Of a DNA stretch of 50,223 bases, positions 35,263 through 43,126 are shown piece by piece. The position numbers and the translations under genes are program-made. Location of the stretch: positions 1 through 50,223 of the forward strand of contig JAFTTP010000003.1 of NCBI GenBank assembly GCA_017466725.1. The letters run 5' to 3'. Source of the DNA: Clostridia bacterium (GTDB lineage Bacteria; Bacillota; Clostridia; Christensenellales; UBA1242). The stretch's first letter is position 1. Each line of letters starts with the position of its first letter. Below the pieces are notes generated by a model. It made no database searches. It was not told the DNA's origin and was given only the letters and a program-made list of their open reading frames with translations.

Positions 35263-35335
35263 AGATTTCTCCTTTACACAAGTTTTATATGAAAATTTAA
35301 TTAATTATGTGAGATGAGGGCAGACATTTGTTGTA

Positions 35336-35695
35336 TTACCTTCCACCGTTTCCAGAACCTGCTTGTGATGTCAACCATTCTTCATACGCGGCGGCATCCG
35401 CAAATACGCTGTTAGGCCAAATAGCCTTTAATATTTCAGGCAAAAGCAGGTTGATGAATAATACCAGCATCATCAATGTTGCGACGCCTATGATGGTATT
35501 GCGCAGTCTTGTAGATGCGGTTTTTCTTTTATCGTCACTTTCTGCTTTAGCAAGATTGATTCCTAAAATGATTGCATACACAGCACCTGCTCCGCCTACG
35601 AGGCCAAGCATGCACCACAAAATATCAGGCAGAACTTTATATGTTTCATTTAAAAAAGTTAAATGATTGTAATAAACATAATTTAAAAGGTTCAT
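35336..35695 (-). CDS. Pilin-like conjugal-transfer-type membrane protein (paralogue 1)
   Basis: The 119-residue protein has two membrane helices (about 24-46 and 67-90) joined by a charged turn, GINLAKAESDDKRKTASTRLRNTIIGV. This pattern, two helices with a Lys/Arg-rich loop with ALxA-type neighbours, matches the small VirB2-like/Mbov_0395-type pilin-like proteins of Gram-positive conjugation systems. No VirB4, coupling protein or relaxase is in the window. The ATG at 35695 has an AGGAG site; a reading from 35743 would add residues without one. The C-terminus ends in QAGSGNGGR. It is similar in layout to the gene at 35829. Confidence 0.7.
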   Translation of the reverse strand: MNLLNYVYYNHLTFLNETYKVLPDILWCMLGLVGGAGAVYAIILGINLAKAESDDKRKTASTRLRNTIIGVATLMMLVLFINLLLPEILKAIWPNSVFADAAAYEEWLTSQAGSGNGGR

Positions 35696-35773
35696 ATTTC
35701 TCTCCTTAATTTGAATTTTAACACATTTTTTATTTTTATGCAAATAAAAAGATACATAAAAATTATATAAAAT

Positions 35774-35804
35774 AAAAAATCACACTTTTTTCGTGTGACT
35801 TTTT
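35774..35804 (-). terminator. Terminator of the second pilin-like gene
   Basis: TCACAC (35780-35785) and GTGTGA (35793-35798), extended by A and T runs to about 12 pairs, are followed on the minus strand by TTTTTTATTTT. It separates the two pilin-like genes, so they are probably independently transcribed or read through. Confidence 0.8.
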
Positions 35805-35828
35805 ATAACAAGCAAGTGTTAGTTTCTA

Positions 35829-36167
35829 TTAAAGTTTAACACTTTTGAATGCGCCTAAAATTCCTGGGAGCAAGTATAAGAAGAAGATTACTAAAACAAG
35901 TGTAACAACAATTGAGATTACAACTGTGATTAAGTGTTTTCTTGCTTCATCTCTTTTTCCTTGTTCAGATGCACGTGCAAGGTTAAAACCAAGGTAAACA
36001 GCATAGATTACGGCAGCAAGTCCAACAACGCCAATGATAATCCAAAGTGATGTTTCAATTATGTTTACCGCTTTTGCTGCAGCTTCTGCGGCTGCAGATC
36101 CGGCACCAAAGACAACATCAAAATATGCTTTCCATGAGAATGTGACAGCATTGAGCAATGATTTCAT
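35829..36167 (-). CDS. Pilin-like conjugal-transfer-type membrane protein (paralogue 2)
   Basis: The 112-residue protein resembles its neighbour in its core: GVVGLAAVIYAVYLGFNLARASEQGKRDEARKHLITVVISIVVTLVLVIFFLYLLPGIL, with a loop of LARA-SEQGKRDEAR between two membrane helices (about 40-62 and 76-100). The N-terminal half is short, with an Ala-rich stretch (AAAEAAAKAV). It belongs to the same small pilin-like family. It has an excellent AGGAGG site and its own terminator, so it is probably highly expressed; a role in surface filaments or membrane pores is possible. Confidence 0.75.
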   Translation of the reverse strand: MKSLLNAVTFSWKAYFDVVFGAGSAAAEAAAKAVNIIETSLWIIIGVVGLAAVIYAVYLGFNLARASEQGKRDEARKHLITVVISIVVTLVLVIFFLYLLPGILGAFKSVKL

Positions 36168-36249
36168 AAATTTCCTCCTTTATTTTTAATTGACAATTTT
36201 ATCTTAACATAAAAATTTATAAATTCAAAATGATTTTTAAATATTTTAA

Positions 36250-36305
36250 AAAAAATAATAAAAAAAGGCTTGTAGGCGTATTGTTTTGCCATTTTTAAGC
36301 CTTTT
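36250..36305 (-). terminator. Terminator of the small cysteine-rich gene
   Basis: AAAAGGCTT (36263-36271) and AAGCCTTTT (36297-36305) pair across a 25-base loop that holds a further GGC/GCC pairing, followed on the minus strand by a long T-rich stretch. Confidence 0.65.
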
Positions 36306-36328
36306 ATCATTAAAATTATTTATTTTTA

Positions 36329-36523
36329 TTAAATAAACGTGTTGGTAGTAAAATTGCCAGGGCAGGTATTTTGATTGCATCCACATCCGCAAGAGTTGCT
36401 ATTTTGCCCGTTCAGTGACAATAATAACAGCAACAAGAAATTAGTATTTGTGTTTAAGTTTGTGTCTGTAGAGTTTGTTAAAACAGAAAGCAGAAGCGCA
36501 AATAAAATAAATTGTGTATTCAT
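36329..36523 (-). CDS. Small hydrophobic protein with a C-terminal cysteine cluster
   Basis: I do not recognise this 64-residue protein. It starts with a hydrophobic segment (FILFALLLSVL), has a second leucine run (FLLLLLLSL) and ends in SCGCGCNQNTCPGN. An AGGAGG site sits close before the ATG and a terminator follows, which supports it being a real gene. The CGC-N cluster is similar to the GCGCNRN at the start of the collagen-like protein in the same cassette, which may reflect cross-linking of a spore or surface layer. Confidence 0.65.
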   Translation of the reverse strand: MNTQFILFALLLSVLTNSTDTNLNTNTNFLLLLLLSLNGQNSNSCGCGCNQNTCPGNFTTNTFI

Positions 36524-36668
36524 AAAACCTCCTTAAAAAATACAAAATTATTTTGTTTTTGACAAAATAGTAAAAAATTCTATTTCTCTTTTTCTTTTGC
36601 GGTTTGCTTTAATAGAGTTATAGCATTAATATGTATGACGGAAAAATAAAAAATGTGAAGGAGGAATA

Positions 36669-37004
36669 ATGCAAAATAAATTTTTATTATTATCAGAGCG
36701 CAGCAGAAAAGAAATACTTTCGGTGATGCCCCATGATGGAGAGATATTGAAACTTGCAGATTATTTTCAAAATTTTTCAGATTCTACCCGAATTAAAATT
36801 TTGACATGCCTCTCTATGATGGATATGTGCGTCAATGATTTGTCTACTGTGCTGGGTATAAATCAAACAACAATTTCTCATCAACTTAAGCAACTTAAAG
36901 ACCAGGGGATTGTTTCATACAAGCGTGACGGTAAAATCTTATTGTATAGCCTTGTAAATGACAATGTCAACGATATGATGATGTACGCATTAAACGTTAT
37001 TTGA
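36669..37004 (+). CDS. ArsR-family winged-helix regulator
   Basis: The 111-residue protein has a winged helix-turn-helix with DSTRIKILTCLSMMDMCVNDLSTVLGINQTTISHQLKQLKDQGIVSYKRDGKILLYSL (about 37-95), the ArsR pattern in which DSTR starts the helix and SHQLKxL is the recognition helix. In metal-sensing members ELCVCDL carries two cysteines; here MDMCVNDL keeps only one, so metal sensing is doubtful. An AAGGAGG site precedes the ATG. No obvious target gene (efflux pump or detoxification enzyme) is adjacent, and it ends in TGA. Confidence 0.88.
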   Translation: MQNKFLLLSERSRKEILSVMPHDGEILKLADYFQNFSDSTRIKILTCLSMMDMCVNDLSTVLGINQTTISHQLKQLKDQGIVSYKRDGKILLYSLVNDNVNDMMMYALNVI

Positions 37005-37068
37005 GAGGGCTTTAGGTGGGAAATCAGTTGATGATTTTTAAAAAAATTGTACAATCCAACTTCGCCGC

Positions 37069-37097
37069 TTGACTTTTCGCTTATTTCGTGCCATACT
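37069..37097 (+). promoter_or_regulatory. Probable promoter of the unknown-queH-lepB operon
   Basis: TTGACT (37069-37074), 17 bases and CATACT (37092-37097) lie just ahead of the TAGGAG site. Confidence 0.5.
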
Positions 37098-37114
37098 TAC
37101 CACTAGGAGAGAGC

Positions 37115-37579
37115 ATGAAACGGATTATTGAAGATTTAAACGATATGTCTTTTGTGTTGCCTGATGATTGGGTTGTATCGACTGATAAATATCAATTATC
37201 AAATGGGCAGGGCTTTATTAATTGCGAAAATTATATATCACCGGATAACAAAGTGGTTTCATTATTTCAAATACAAAGAGATCCAGATGAATTTTTTGAA
37301 CATTATCACAATCTTGTTTACTCTTACAACGAAAAGCAAGACGGTTTAATTTTGGCAAAGCAATTTTCAATAACTGTAGATGAATACATCTTTCCACTGT
37401 ATATTTTAAAAGGGGTCAAGGGCAACCCTATATATATAGTTCAAATTTTTATTAATTGTGGTGATTGTCTTGGGTGTTTTATTTTCAATATAGAAAATTT
37501 TGACGAAGACAAAAAGGCATTAATTGTAAAAAACAAGATATTTAAGCAAGTTTGTGACATATTGAGGTCAATACAATGA
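37115..37579 (+). CDS. Unrecognised 154-residue protein upstream of queH
   Basis: I do not recognise this protein. It is soluble, alpha/beta in appearance, with SFVLPDDWVVSTDKYQLSNGQGFINCENYI near the start and repeated aromatic strands. The opening (FVLPDDWxVS) recalls small DcrB/PsbP-like beta sandwich proteins, but this is a weak resemblance. The ATG at 37115 has a TAGGAGAG site; a longer reading from 37088 lacks one. Its stop overlaps the queH start by 4 bases (ATGA), so the three genes to 38975 form one operon. Confidence 0.75.
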   Translation: MKRIIEDLNDMSFVLPDDWVVSTDKYQLSNGQGFINCENYISPDNKVVSLFQIQRDPDEFFEHYHNLVYSYNEKQDGLILAKQFSITVDEYIFPLYILKGVKGNPIYIVQIFINCGDCLGCFIFNIENFDEDKKALIVKNKIFKQVCDILRSIQ

Positions 37580-38121
37580 AAAAATTGCTTTTACATAGTT
37601 GCTGTGGGCCTTGCAGCACTCAGGTTATTGATGTTTTACGAAAAGAATATGATATAACTATATATTATTACAATCCAAATATAGATACAGAAGAAGAATA
37701 TTTGCATAGGCTTGCTGAACAAAAACGCTTTTGTGCTGAGGTTGGCGTTGAAGTTATTGAAGATGGTTACAATCCGCACGAATTTTTATCGCGAGTTGTT
37801 GGGCTTGAAAAAGAGCCAGAAGGTGGAGCAAGGTGCAGCGTTTGTTTTAGAGTAAGGCTTGAAAAAACTGCCGCGAAGGCTCAATGGATGGGGTTTGATT
37901 TGTTTGGTACGACACTGACAGTCAGTCCGCATAAAAATGCAGAAGTTATAAACGCAATTGGTTTGTCGGTGGCGAAGAAAATTGGAGTTGCCTTTTTAGA
38001 AGGTAATTACAAAAAACAAGACGGATATAAAAAAAGTATAGAATTTTCTAAAAAATATAATTTATATAGGCAAAATTATTGCGGATGCATATTTGCCAAA
38101 GGAGATAACACCAGCAAGTGA
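37576..38121 (+). CDS. queH: Epoxyqueuosine reductase QueH
   Basis: QueH, the non-B12 type, makes queuosine by reducing epoxyqueuosine in tRNA. Cysteines are CCGPC at 9-13, RCSVCF at about 91-96 and YCGC at about 171-174, which supply the iron-sulfur centre and metal site, and the FGTTLTVSPHKNAEVIN stretch is typical of this family. Length (181) is normal. It overlaps both neighbours by a few bases, linking it tightly to the unknown upstream gene and to the signal peptidase downstream. Confidence 0.95.
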   Translation: MKKLLLHSCCGPCSTQVIDVLRKEYDITIYYYNPNIDTEEEYLHRLAEQKRFCAEVGVEVIEDGYNPHEFLSRVVGLEKEPEGGARCSVCFRVRLEKTAAKAQWMGFDLFGTTLTVSPHKNAEVINAIGLSVAKKIGVAFLEGNYKKQDGYKKSIEFSKKYNLYRQNYCGCIFAKGDNTSK

Positions 38122-38975
38122 AAGATTTGCCATTTACCGAGTATTTTAAAAAAGAGCAAGAAGAAAAGGTTGCGACAAAAGTTCTTTATCGCATACTTTT
38201 TGTGATGGCGGCAATCTTTTTGATTTTCTTTAGCGTGAACTATGTATTTGAACAAAAGTATTCTTATATTACAATCAGCGGAAGGTCGATGCAGTCTACA
38301 TTGAATCCATCGCCAGTCTATACCTCAATCACTACTGACGGCGAAACTACAAAAGCATGGCTTCAAGACGGCGTGTATATTGAAGAAACAAAAAATGTTG
38401 ACTACAATGACATCATTGTTATTAACAATGCAGCAAAGGATAAAACAGTTATTAAGCGCGCATTAGCATTTGGTGGTGATTATATAAGCATAGTTAAATT
38501 ACAACTTGAAGATGGTGCAAGCGAATATCGGTTTATTAGGGTAAAAGAAAACACTTCGATTGTAGAGGTGTTGGAAGAAGGTTATGTTAACAACCATACG
38601 GCATGGGCAGCCGACTTGCAACTGCCACAAGACGTTCAAACTCCAACAGTCGTTTATGAACCAGTTTTTTATCAAACCTTTTCAAATAATGGTTATGATG
38701 CAAAACTAGTAACTTTGCCTAAATTTGATTTGGAAATAAAAATGTTTAAAGTGCCTGAAGACGAGGTCTTTTATATGGGGGACAATCGACTTTTCAGTGC
38801 GGACGCTAGAGAAAAAGGTACCATTTCAAACGAGAGCGTGCGGGGCAAAGTGGTGGAAATCGTGCGAAACGGTTCTTACTATAAAGGCAATGATTTTTAC
38901 TTTTTTAATCGTTTAGGCGGTTATTTTAGGGTGATTTGGAAAGAAATTTTAAGATTTTTCGGTGCTAATGTATAA
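38118..38975 (+). CDS. lepB: Type I signal peptidase
   Basis: This enzyme cleaves signal peptides of exported proteins. An N-terminal membrane segment (about 22-42) precedes the catalytic Ser in SGRSMQSTL (Ser57) and the catalytic Lys in KTVIKRALAFGGD (Lys113). MGDNR and ADAREKGTI near the end complete the signature (Box E). A long inserted region (about 120-225) is larger than in the small Bacillus enzymes. The start is a GTG that overlaps the queH stop. It is the only signal peptidase in the window and would process the giant surface protein and lipoprotein-independent exports, by inference. Confidence 0.93.
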   Translation: MKDLPFTEYFKKEQEEKVATKVLYRILFVMAAIFLIFFSVNYVFEQKYSYITISGRSMQSTLNPSPVYTSITTDGETTKAWLQDGVYIEETKNVDYNDIIVINNAAKDKTVIKRALAFGGDYISIVKLQLEDGASEYRFIRVKENTSIVEVLEEGYVNNHTAWAADLQLPQDVQTPTVVYEPVFYQTFSNNGYDAKLVTLPKFDLEIKMFKVPEDEVFYMGDNRLFSADAREKGTISNESVRGKVVEIVRNGSYYKGNDFYFFNRLGGYFRVIWKEILRFFGANV

Positions 38976-38981
38976 AATCGT

Positions 38982-39010
38982 TTGGAAATAGGGAAAAAAA
39001 GTGTTATCAT
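38982..39010 (+). promoter_or_regulatory. Promoter of the HU gene
   Basis: TTGGAA (38982-38987), 17 bases and TATCAT (39005-39010) lie ahead of the AAGGAG site of the HU gene. Confidence 0.6.
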
Positions 39011-39048
39011 CAAAGTAGGTTAAATAACCAAAAAAAGGAGATTTGTTA

Positions 39049-39327
39049 ATGAATAAACAACAATTTATCAAAGCATTTGCTGAAAAAGCACAATTCACAC
39101 AAAAGGATGCAGGAATTGCTTTCGAAGCTATGGCAGCAACAATTGCTGAAACTCTTAAAGCAGGAGAAAAAATTCAAATCGCAGGATTCGGTACTTTCGA
39201 AGTTAAGAAGAGAGCTGCAAGAACAGGAATCAATCCTCTTACAAAAGCAAAAGTTAAAATTGCTGCTTGCAAAGTTCCAACATTTAAATTTGGAAACAGC
39301 TTCAGAGAAAATATTAATAACAAATAA
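39049..39327 (+). CDS. hup: HU family DNA-binding protein
   Basis: HU bends and compacts DNA. The 92-residue protein opens MNKQQFIKAFAEKAQFTQKDA, contains GEKIQIAGFGTFEVKKRAARTGINPLTKAKVKI with the DNA-binding arm (RTGINP), and ends FKFGNSFRENIN. Length and motifs are standard. The ATG at 39049 has an AAGGAG site; an in-frame TTG six bases upstream is less likely. Confidence 0.97.
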   Translation: MNKQQFIKAFAEKAQFTQKDAGIAFEAMAATIAETLKAGEKIQIAGFGTFEVKKRAARTGINPLTKAKVKIAACKVPTFKFGNSFRENINNK

Positions 39328-39338
39328 TTGGTTATTGT

Positions 39339-39375
39339 CAAATAAGGTTGCCTTGCGGCGGCCTTATTTGTTTTT
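39339..39375 (+). terminator. Terminator of the HU gene
   Basis: CAAATAAGG (39339-39347) pairs with CCTTATTTG (39362-39370), with an inner GCC/GGC pair, followed by TTTTT. Confidence 0.88.
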
Positions 39376-39480
39376 AAGTTGATTTATTTATCCAGCAAAT
39401 GTGTAATTAAAAAATAAAAAGCCCTTTAAACGTTTGATTTTTTTATAAAAAACTTGTAATATATAGTTAGGAGATGAATA

Positions 39481-40197
39481 ATGTCAGAAAAAAAAGCAGA
39501 TTTTCAAAGTAATGACAACTATCATTATGTGATTGCCGGCTTTACTAGGTTTAAAGACGTATTTAAAAAAATTAAAAAAGCAATGCCATACTACCGTTTT
39601 GGCAAATTACCTAAAAAGAAAATCACAGAAACTTTTTATGATAATGAATATAATATGCTTTCAGATGCAGGCATAATTTTGTCTAAGTCTGCAACAAAGA
39701 AAGATGCATTTTTCAATATAAGACGCTTAAGCAGAACTTTGCATAAAAAAAGTAAAAAATATAAAATTGATAGTGGCTGTCAATCGTATGACCACCCAAG
39801 GGATTACGCACAAAAAATTGCAACAGCAATTGACAATATGTTTTCAGCATCATTGCCTATAGATGTAGAAAATATCGTTAAGAAAACTAAACCTATGATT
39901 GAAATTATACTTGATAAAACACCTTATGAAATGGTTTGTGGGACTGGTTTTAAAGGTAAAATTACACACGAGAATGTTACTTATAAGGATGTAGCGACGG
40001 GCAAAAAGGTAATTCAAGAGAGTGTATGCTTATCAGTGCCTGTAGGCGATGCGGAAGAAACACAAGAAATTTTGAGGGTGATTGAACGCGTAACGCCATC
40101 ATTAGTGCTTTTTAAAGAAAGCAGATTTGAACTTGCTCAAAAATTATTATATCCAGAACCTGTAGAAGAGGTAAAACAAGAATTTGATGAGGAATAA
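39481..40197 (+). CDS. Unrecognised 238-residue protein, weakly CYTH-like
   Basis: I do not firmly recognise this protein. Residues 45-85 (KLPKKKITETFYDNEYNMLSDAGIILSKSA...FFNIRRLSR) resemble the start of a CYTH phosphatase fold, where a phosphate-binding strand is followed by a YYDT-like motif and an R-rich strand, and the later ETFY/KMIEIILDKTPYEM strands could fit. But key basic residues differ, so a CYTH call is tentative. The C-terminus is acidic (EEVKQEFDEE). It stands alone with a clear terminator, and an AGGAG site precedes the ATG. Confidence 0.65.
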   Translation: MSEKKADFQSNDNYHYVIAGFTRFKDVFKKIKKAMPYYRFGKLPKKKITETFYDNEYNMLSDAGIILSKSATKKDAFFNIRRLSRTLHKKSKKYKIDSGCQSYDHPRDYAQKIATAIDNMFSASLPIDVENIVKKTKPMIEIILDKTPYEMVCGTGFKGKITHENVTYKDVATGKKVIQESVCLSVPVGDAEETQEILRVIERVTPSLVLFKESRFELAQKLLYPEPVEEVKQEFDEE

Positions 40198-40201
40198 TTA
40201 A

Positions 40202-40226
40202 ACTGACCATTTTGGTCGGTTTTTTA
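40202..40226 (+). terminator. Terminator after the CYTH-like gene
   Basis: ACTGACC (40202-40208) and GGTCGGT (40214-40220) form a 7-pair stem with loop ATTTT followed by six T. Confidence 0.88.
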
Positions 40227-40238
40227 TTCTAATTTAAA

Positions 40239-41699
40239 GTGGAAGTGAATATCTATACTTTAGTGAAAAACACTTTAAAATTCCACAATAAACTTACCTA
40301 TGCAATTGGCGGATTAGGATACAGTTCAATGTCTCAAACGTTGAATAATTTTATCATGTTTTTTGCCACCGCAGTTATGGGAATTTCGGGCTCGCTGGTG
40401 GGCATTGCAATTGCAATTTCTTCGCTTTGGGATGGGGTGAGCGACCCTCTGATTGGACACCTTTCAGACAACTGTAAAAACAAGTTTTTTGGCAAACGCC
40501 TTGGTTTTATGCTGTTTGGAATTTTTATGATTTCTGCCATTAATTTGCTTATTTGGTCGATGCCTATGCAGTTGCCAGAGTGGATGAAATTTATTTGGCT
40601 GCTTGTGGGCATGCTTGCCATTGAAAGTACTAATACATGCTTTGGCACGCCTTACTCAGCCCTTGCCATTGACCTTGCGCCTGACTATAATGATCAATCT
40701 AAAATTCAAGGATTTAAAACTTTTTTTAACATTATTGGAATGATTTTACCAAATATTTTAATGTACTTTTTTATGCCATCAATTGCCATTGGAATTCAAT
40801 CTGTGCACACTCAGCAAGGATACATCAAGATTGCTGCAATCAACTCGGCGCTGCTGATAGGGCTGGGCTTGATTACCATTTTTGGCACCCTTAGGTATGT
40901 AAAAAGAAACAAAATTTATAAATTCAGTGATGGAAAAGAAAAATTTGAATTTTCAAAACTGCTTGGCGGCTATTTTAAAGTGCTTAAAAATAAAGATTTC
41001 CGCTCGGTTATAATAGGGTATTCATGTGCAACAATCGCATCCTCCTTTTTGACGGGTGTGGGGCTGCATTTATTTACTTATTGTTACCATTTTTCAAGCT
41101 CGCAGATTTCAGTTGTGCTTATAGCGATGTTTGGCGGAGCAATTGCATCTCAACCTTTGTGGGTTTATCTGTCAAGGCGTATAGATAAGAAAAAATCGCT
41201 TATTATTTCGCTTTCAACAATCATTTTAGGCGTATTTATCGTTGCGGTAACCTTTTTGTTTAAAGATTTTATTGCGTCGCACACAATGTTTTATATTGCC
41301 TTGCCATGTATGCTGTTTTGTGGAATTGGCGCAGGTGCGATGTACTGTTTGCCGTTTTCAATGTATGCAGACGTTGTTACACTAGAAATGGTAAAAACGG
41401 GAGAAAATAATGCTGGTGCATATACTGGATATTTTACTTTTACCTATAACCTTGCAAATTCAATTGCGCTGTTAATAATAGGGTTTTTGTTAGATTTTAT
41501 TAAATTTGATTCTTCTCAGCCCGTTCAAGCATTGTCTGTGCAAAAAGGGCTTGGAATGATTGTGTTTTTAGGTTGTATTATTTTTATGTCGCTGGCAATT
41601 ATGGCGTTTTCTTACTATTCAGTAAAGCGGGCACATGTATTAAAGGTTCAAATGAAAATTGAGCGTGATAAAACAACAAAAAATGTAAATAATAACTAA
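40239..41699 (+). CDS. GPH-family (MelB-like) sugar:cation symporter
   Basis: Glycoside-pentoside-hexuronide symporters import sugars with a cation. The N-terminus LTYAIGGLGYSSMSQTLNNFIMFF, then WDGVSDPLIGHLSDN (the conserved Asp-rich motif about 65-78, where Na/H bind) and GTPYSALAIDLAPDYNDQSKIQGFKTFFN are the family pattern. It has about 12 membrane helices and 486 residues. Start choice is uncertain: the GTG at 40239 lacks a clear ribosome binding site and a GTG at 40245 or 40262 is possible. A lipoprotein gene begins one base after its stop, suggesting coupling. The substrate is unknown. Confidence 0.88.
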   Translation: MEVNIYTLVKNTLKFHNKLTYAIGGLGYSSMSQTLNNFIMFFATAVMGISGSLVGIAIAISSLWDGVSDPLIGHLSDNCKNKFFGKRLGFMLFGIFMISAINLLIWSMPMQLPEWMKFIWLLVGMLAIESTNTCFGTPYSALAIDLAPDYNDQSKIQGFKTFFNIIGMILPNILMYFFMPSIAIGIQSVHTQQGYIKIAAINSALLIGLGLITIFGTLRYVKRNKIYKFSDGKEKFEFSKLLGGYFKVLKNKDFRSVIIGYSCATIASSFLTGVGLHLFTYCYHFSSSQISVVLIAMFGGAIASQPLWVYLSRRIDKKKSLIISLSTIILGVFIVAVTFLFKDFIASHTMFYIALPCMLFCGIGAGAMYCLPFSMYADVVTLEMVKTGENNAGAYTGYFTFTYNLANSIALLIIGFLLDFIKFDSSQPVQALSVQKGLGMIVFLGCIIFMSLAIMAFSYYSVKRAHVLKVQMKIERDKTTKNVNNN

Positions 41700-41700
41700 C

Positions 41701-42177
41701 ATGAAGAAGTTTATTATTTGTTTTTTATTTGCTTGTATGTTTTTGCTGTCAGGCTGCGGTGGAAAGAGTGTTGCTTACAGCTTTATAGAGCAAGATGCAT
41801 ATCATACAGGTGGCAACATCACCTTTGTTTATGACCATATTTCGCACACGGCATATTTTGGCGACAAAGGGGAATTTATTGAATACTATGATGAAGACAT
41901 TGCTAAAGGCTGGCGTGAAGAAGGTAATCGAATTGGTTTTAAAATTGCTTTGCCACAAAATGTTGATGATTATATGTCAGCCACAGCAATTATAGATGGC
42001 AAAGAGATGTCATATGACCAGTTTATTGTTGGTGAAGAAGTGAAATATGCATTATTTCAACCTATAGTAAACAAAGAGACCTCGCTTTTAATAATAAAAA
42101 TACGCTGGGAGTCCAGCGCAAAGGAACAAATATATAATATCGTTATTAGAGAGGGGACAGGGTTTATTAATAAATAA
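41701..42177 (+). CDS. Predicted lipoprotein of unknown function
   Basis: The N-terminus MKKFIICFLFACMFLLSGCGG has a lipobox LSGC, so Cys19 is expected to be lipidated and the protein anchored on the outer face of the membrane. The rest (158 residues in all) is beta-rich with FVYDHISHTAYFGDKGEFIEYYDEDI and is not from a family I recognise. It begins one base after the symporter stop and ends at a strong terminator. It may be a binding or sensing partner of the symporter, but this is positional. Confidence 0.8.
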   Translation: MKKFIICFLFACMFLLSGCGGKSVAYSFIEQDAYHTGGNITFVYDHISHTAYFGDKGEFIEYYDEDIAKGWREEGNRIGFKIALPQNVDDYMSATAIIDGKEMSYDQFIVGEEVKYALFQPIVNKETSLLIIKIRWESSAKEQIYNIVIREGTGFINK

Positions 42178-42206
42178 AAAAGACACTCAATTTTGAGTGT
42201 CTTTTT
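42177..42206. terminator. Bidirectional terminator between lipoprotein and tRNA-Glu genes
   Basis: AAAAAGACACTCAA (42177-42190) and TTGAGTGTCTTTTT (42193-42206) form a near-perfect stem flanked by A and T runs. It ends the plus-strand lipoprotein transcript and can also end the minus-strand tRNA transcript. Confidence 0.88.
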
Positions 42207-42209
42207 GCA

Positions 42210-42284
42210 TGGTAGCCTCAAGGGGAATCGAACCCCTGATTCCGCCGTGAAAGGGCGGTGTCTTAACCGCTTGACCATGAGGCC
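42210..42284 (-). tRNA. tRNA-Glu (anticodon TTC), CCA encoded
   Basis: Read on the minus strand the acceptor GGCCTCA pairs with TGAGGCT, followed by ACCA. The anticodon stem CCGCC/GGCGG holds loop CTTTCAC, giving anticodon TTC, which decodes glutamate. The T-loop GGTTCGATTCC is standard. Confidence 0.97.
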
Positions 42285-42293
42285 ATATATCAA

Positions 42294-42325
42294 AAATTAG
42301 GGAGTGCTTTTTGATACTCTCTAAT
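42294..42325 (-). terminator. Hairpin upstream of tRNA-Glu, terminator of comFC
   Basis: AATTAGGGAGT and ACTCTCTAATT form an 11-pair stem with one wobble; on the minus strand it is followed by TTTTTGAT, so it can end the comFC transcript. It overlaps the -10 element of the tRNA promoter. Confidence 0.6.
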
Positions 42326-42352
42326 TATATGAGATGGCAATGCATAAGTCAA
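42324..42352 (-). promoter_or_regulatory. Promoter of tRNA-Glu
   Basis: On the minus strand TTGACT (42352-42347), 17 bases and TATAAT (42329-42324) give a near-consensus promoter. Confidence 0.8.
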
Positions 42353-42404
42353 GCATTTTTTCAAAAATTTTCAAAAAAATGTAAAATTTATTTTATTTTT
42401 GTCG

Positions 42405-43121
42405 TTAAAGGTGGCGTCTTGCAATTGCGCAGGCGTGTATTTTCCTTGCTTTATGTAGAAGTTTTGCGCACGCGTTGATTGTTGCACCCGTTGTAATGAT
42501 GTCGTCAATAATCAAAACGTTCTTATCTTTTACAAGTTTAGGATTGGAATTTGTAATAGAATTTTCAAGGTTTGTTTGGCGCTGTTGAAAGTCAAGCAAC
42601 TTTTGATTTTTTGTGACTACTGTTTTTATTAAAACATCTGCAACCGGCTTGCCGCTTAAGCGACTTAATTCATCTGCAAGAAGTCTAGCGGGATTGTAGC
42701 CCCTCTTTTTAACCGTTTTTGGATGTGATGGCACGGGTACAATCAAGTCAAACTCGACATTGTCTTGCTGCAATCTACTGTAAATATGTTTTACAAATGG
42801 TTTTACTAAATATTTTGCGCTGTCCGACTTTAGTTTTAGTATGCTTGAGCGGGTGTGTTCGTTGTACAAAAATGGGCAACTGCAATTATTGAATTTTGGC
42901 TTGTTTGTTTTGCAGTGGTCGCAAACGATATTGCCATCCTTGATGGGCGCATCACAAAGTATACATCGATTGCCGTTGTTGAATATGTTTTGTTTTTTAC
43001 AACTTGGGCAAATTTTGCCTTCTACCACATCGCGACCACAAAAAATGCATGTTATTCCTTCTGGAAAAACAATATCTAACAATTTATTTTTAAGTTTTAA
43101 AAGGCTTTTTCGTATCTGCAT
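42405..43121 (-). CDS. comFC: ComF-family phosphoribosyltransferase-like protein (ComFC)
   Basis: ComFC takes part in DNA uptake and recombination after transformation. Two CxxC pairs build a zinc finger at the N-terminus (Cys25, 28, 38, 41 and a second set at 53, 56, 67, 70). The C-terminal phosphoribosyltransferase-like domain has VPSHPKTVKKRGYNPARLLA (about 127-146) and the PRPP-binding loop VLIIDDIITTGATI (about 201-214). It follows recD2 by 5 bases on the same strand. No ComFA helicase gene is adjacent, so the competence role is uncertain. Confidence 0.9.
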   Translation of the reverse strand: MQIRKSLLKLKNKLLDIVFPEGITCIFCGRDVVEGKICPSCKKQNIFNNGNRCILCDAPIKDGNIVCDHCKTNKPKFNNCSCPFLYNEHTRSSILKLKSDSAKYLVKPFVKHIYSRLQQDNVEFDLIVPVPSHPKTVKKRGYNPARLLADELSRLSGKPVADVLIKTVVTKNQKLLDFQQRQTNLENSITNSNPKLVKDKNVLIIDDIITTGATINACAKLLHKARKIHACAIARRHL

Positions 43122-43126
43122 ATTTA

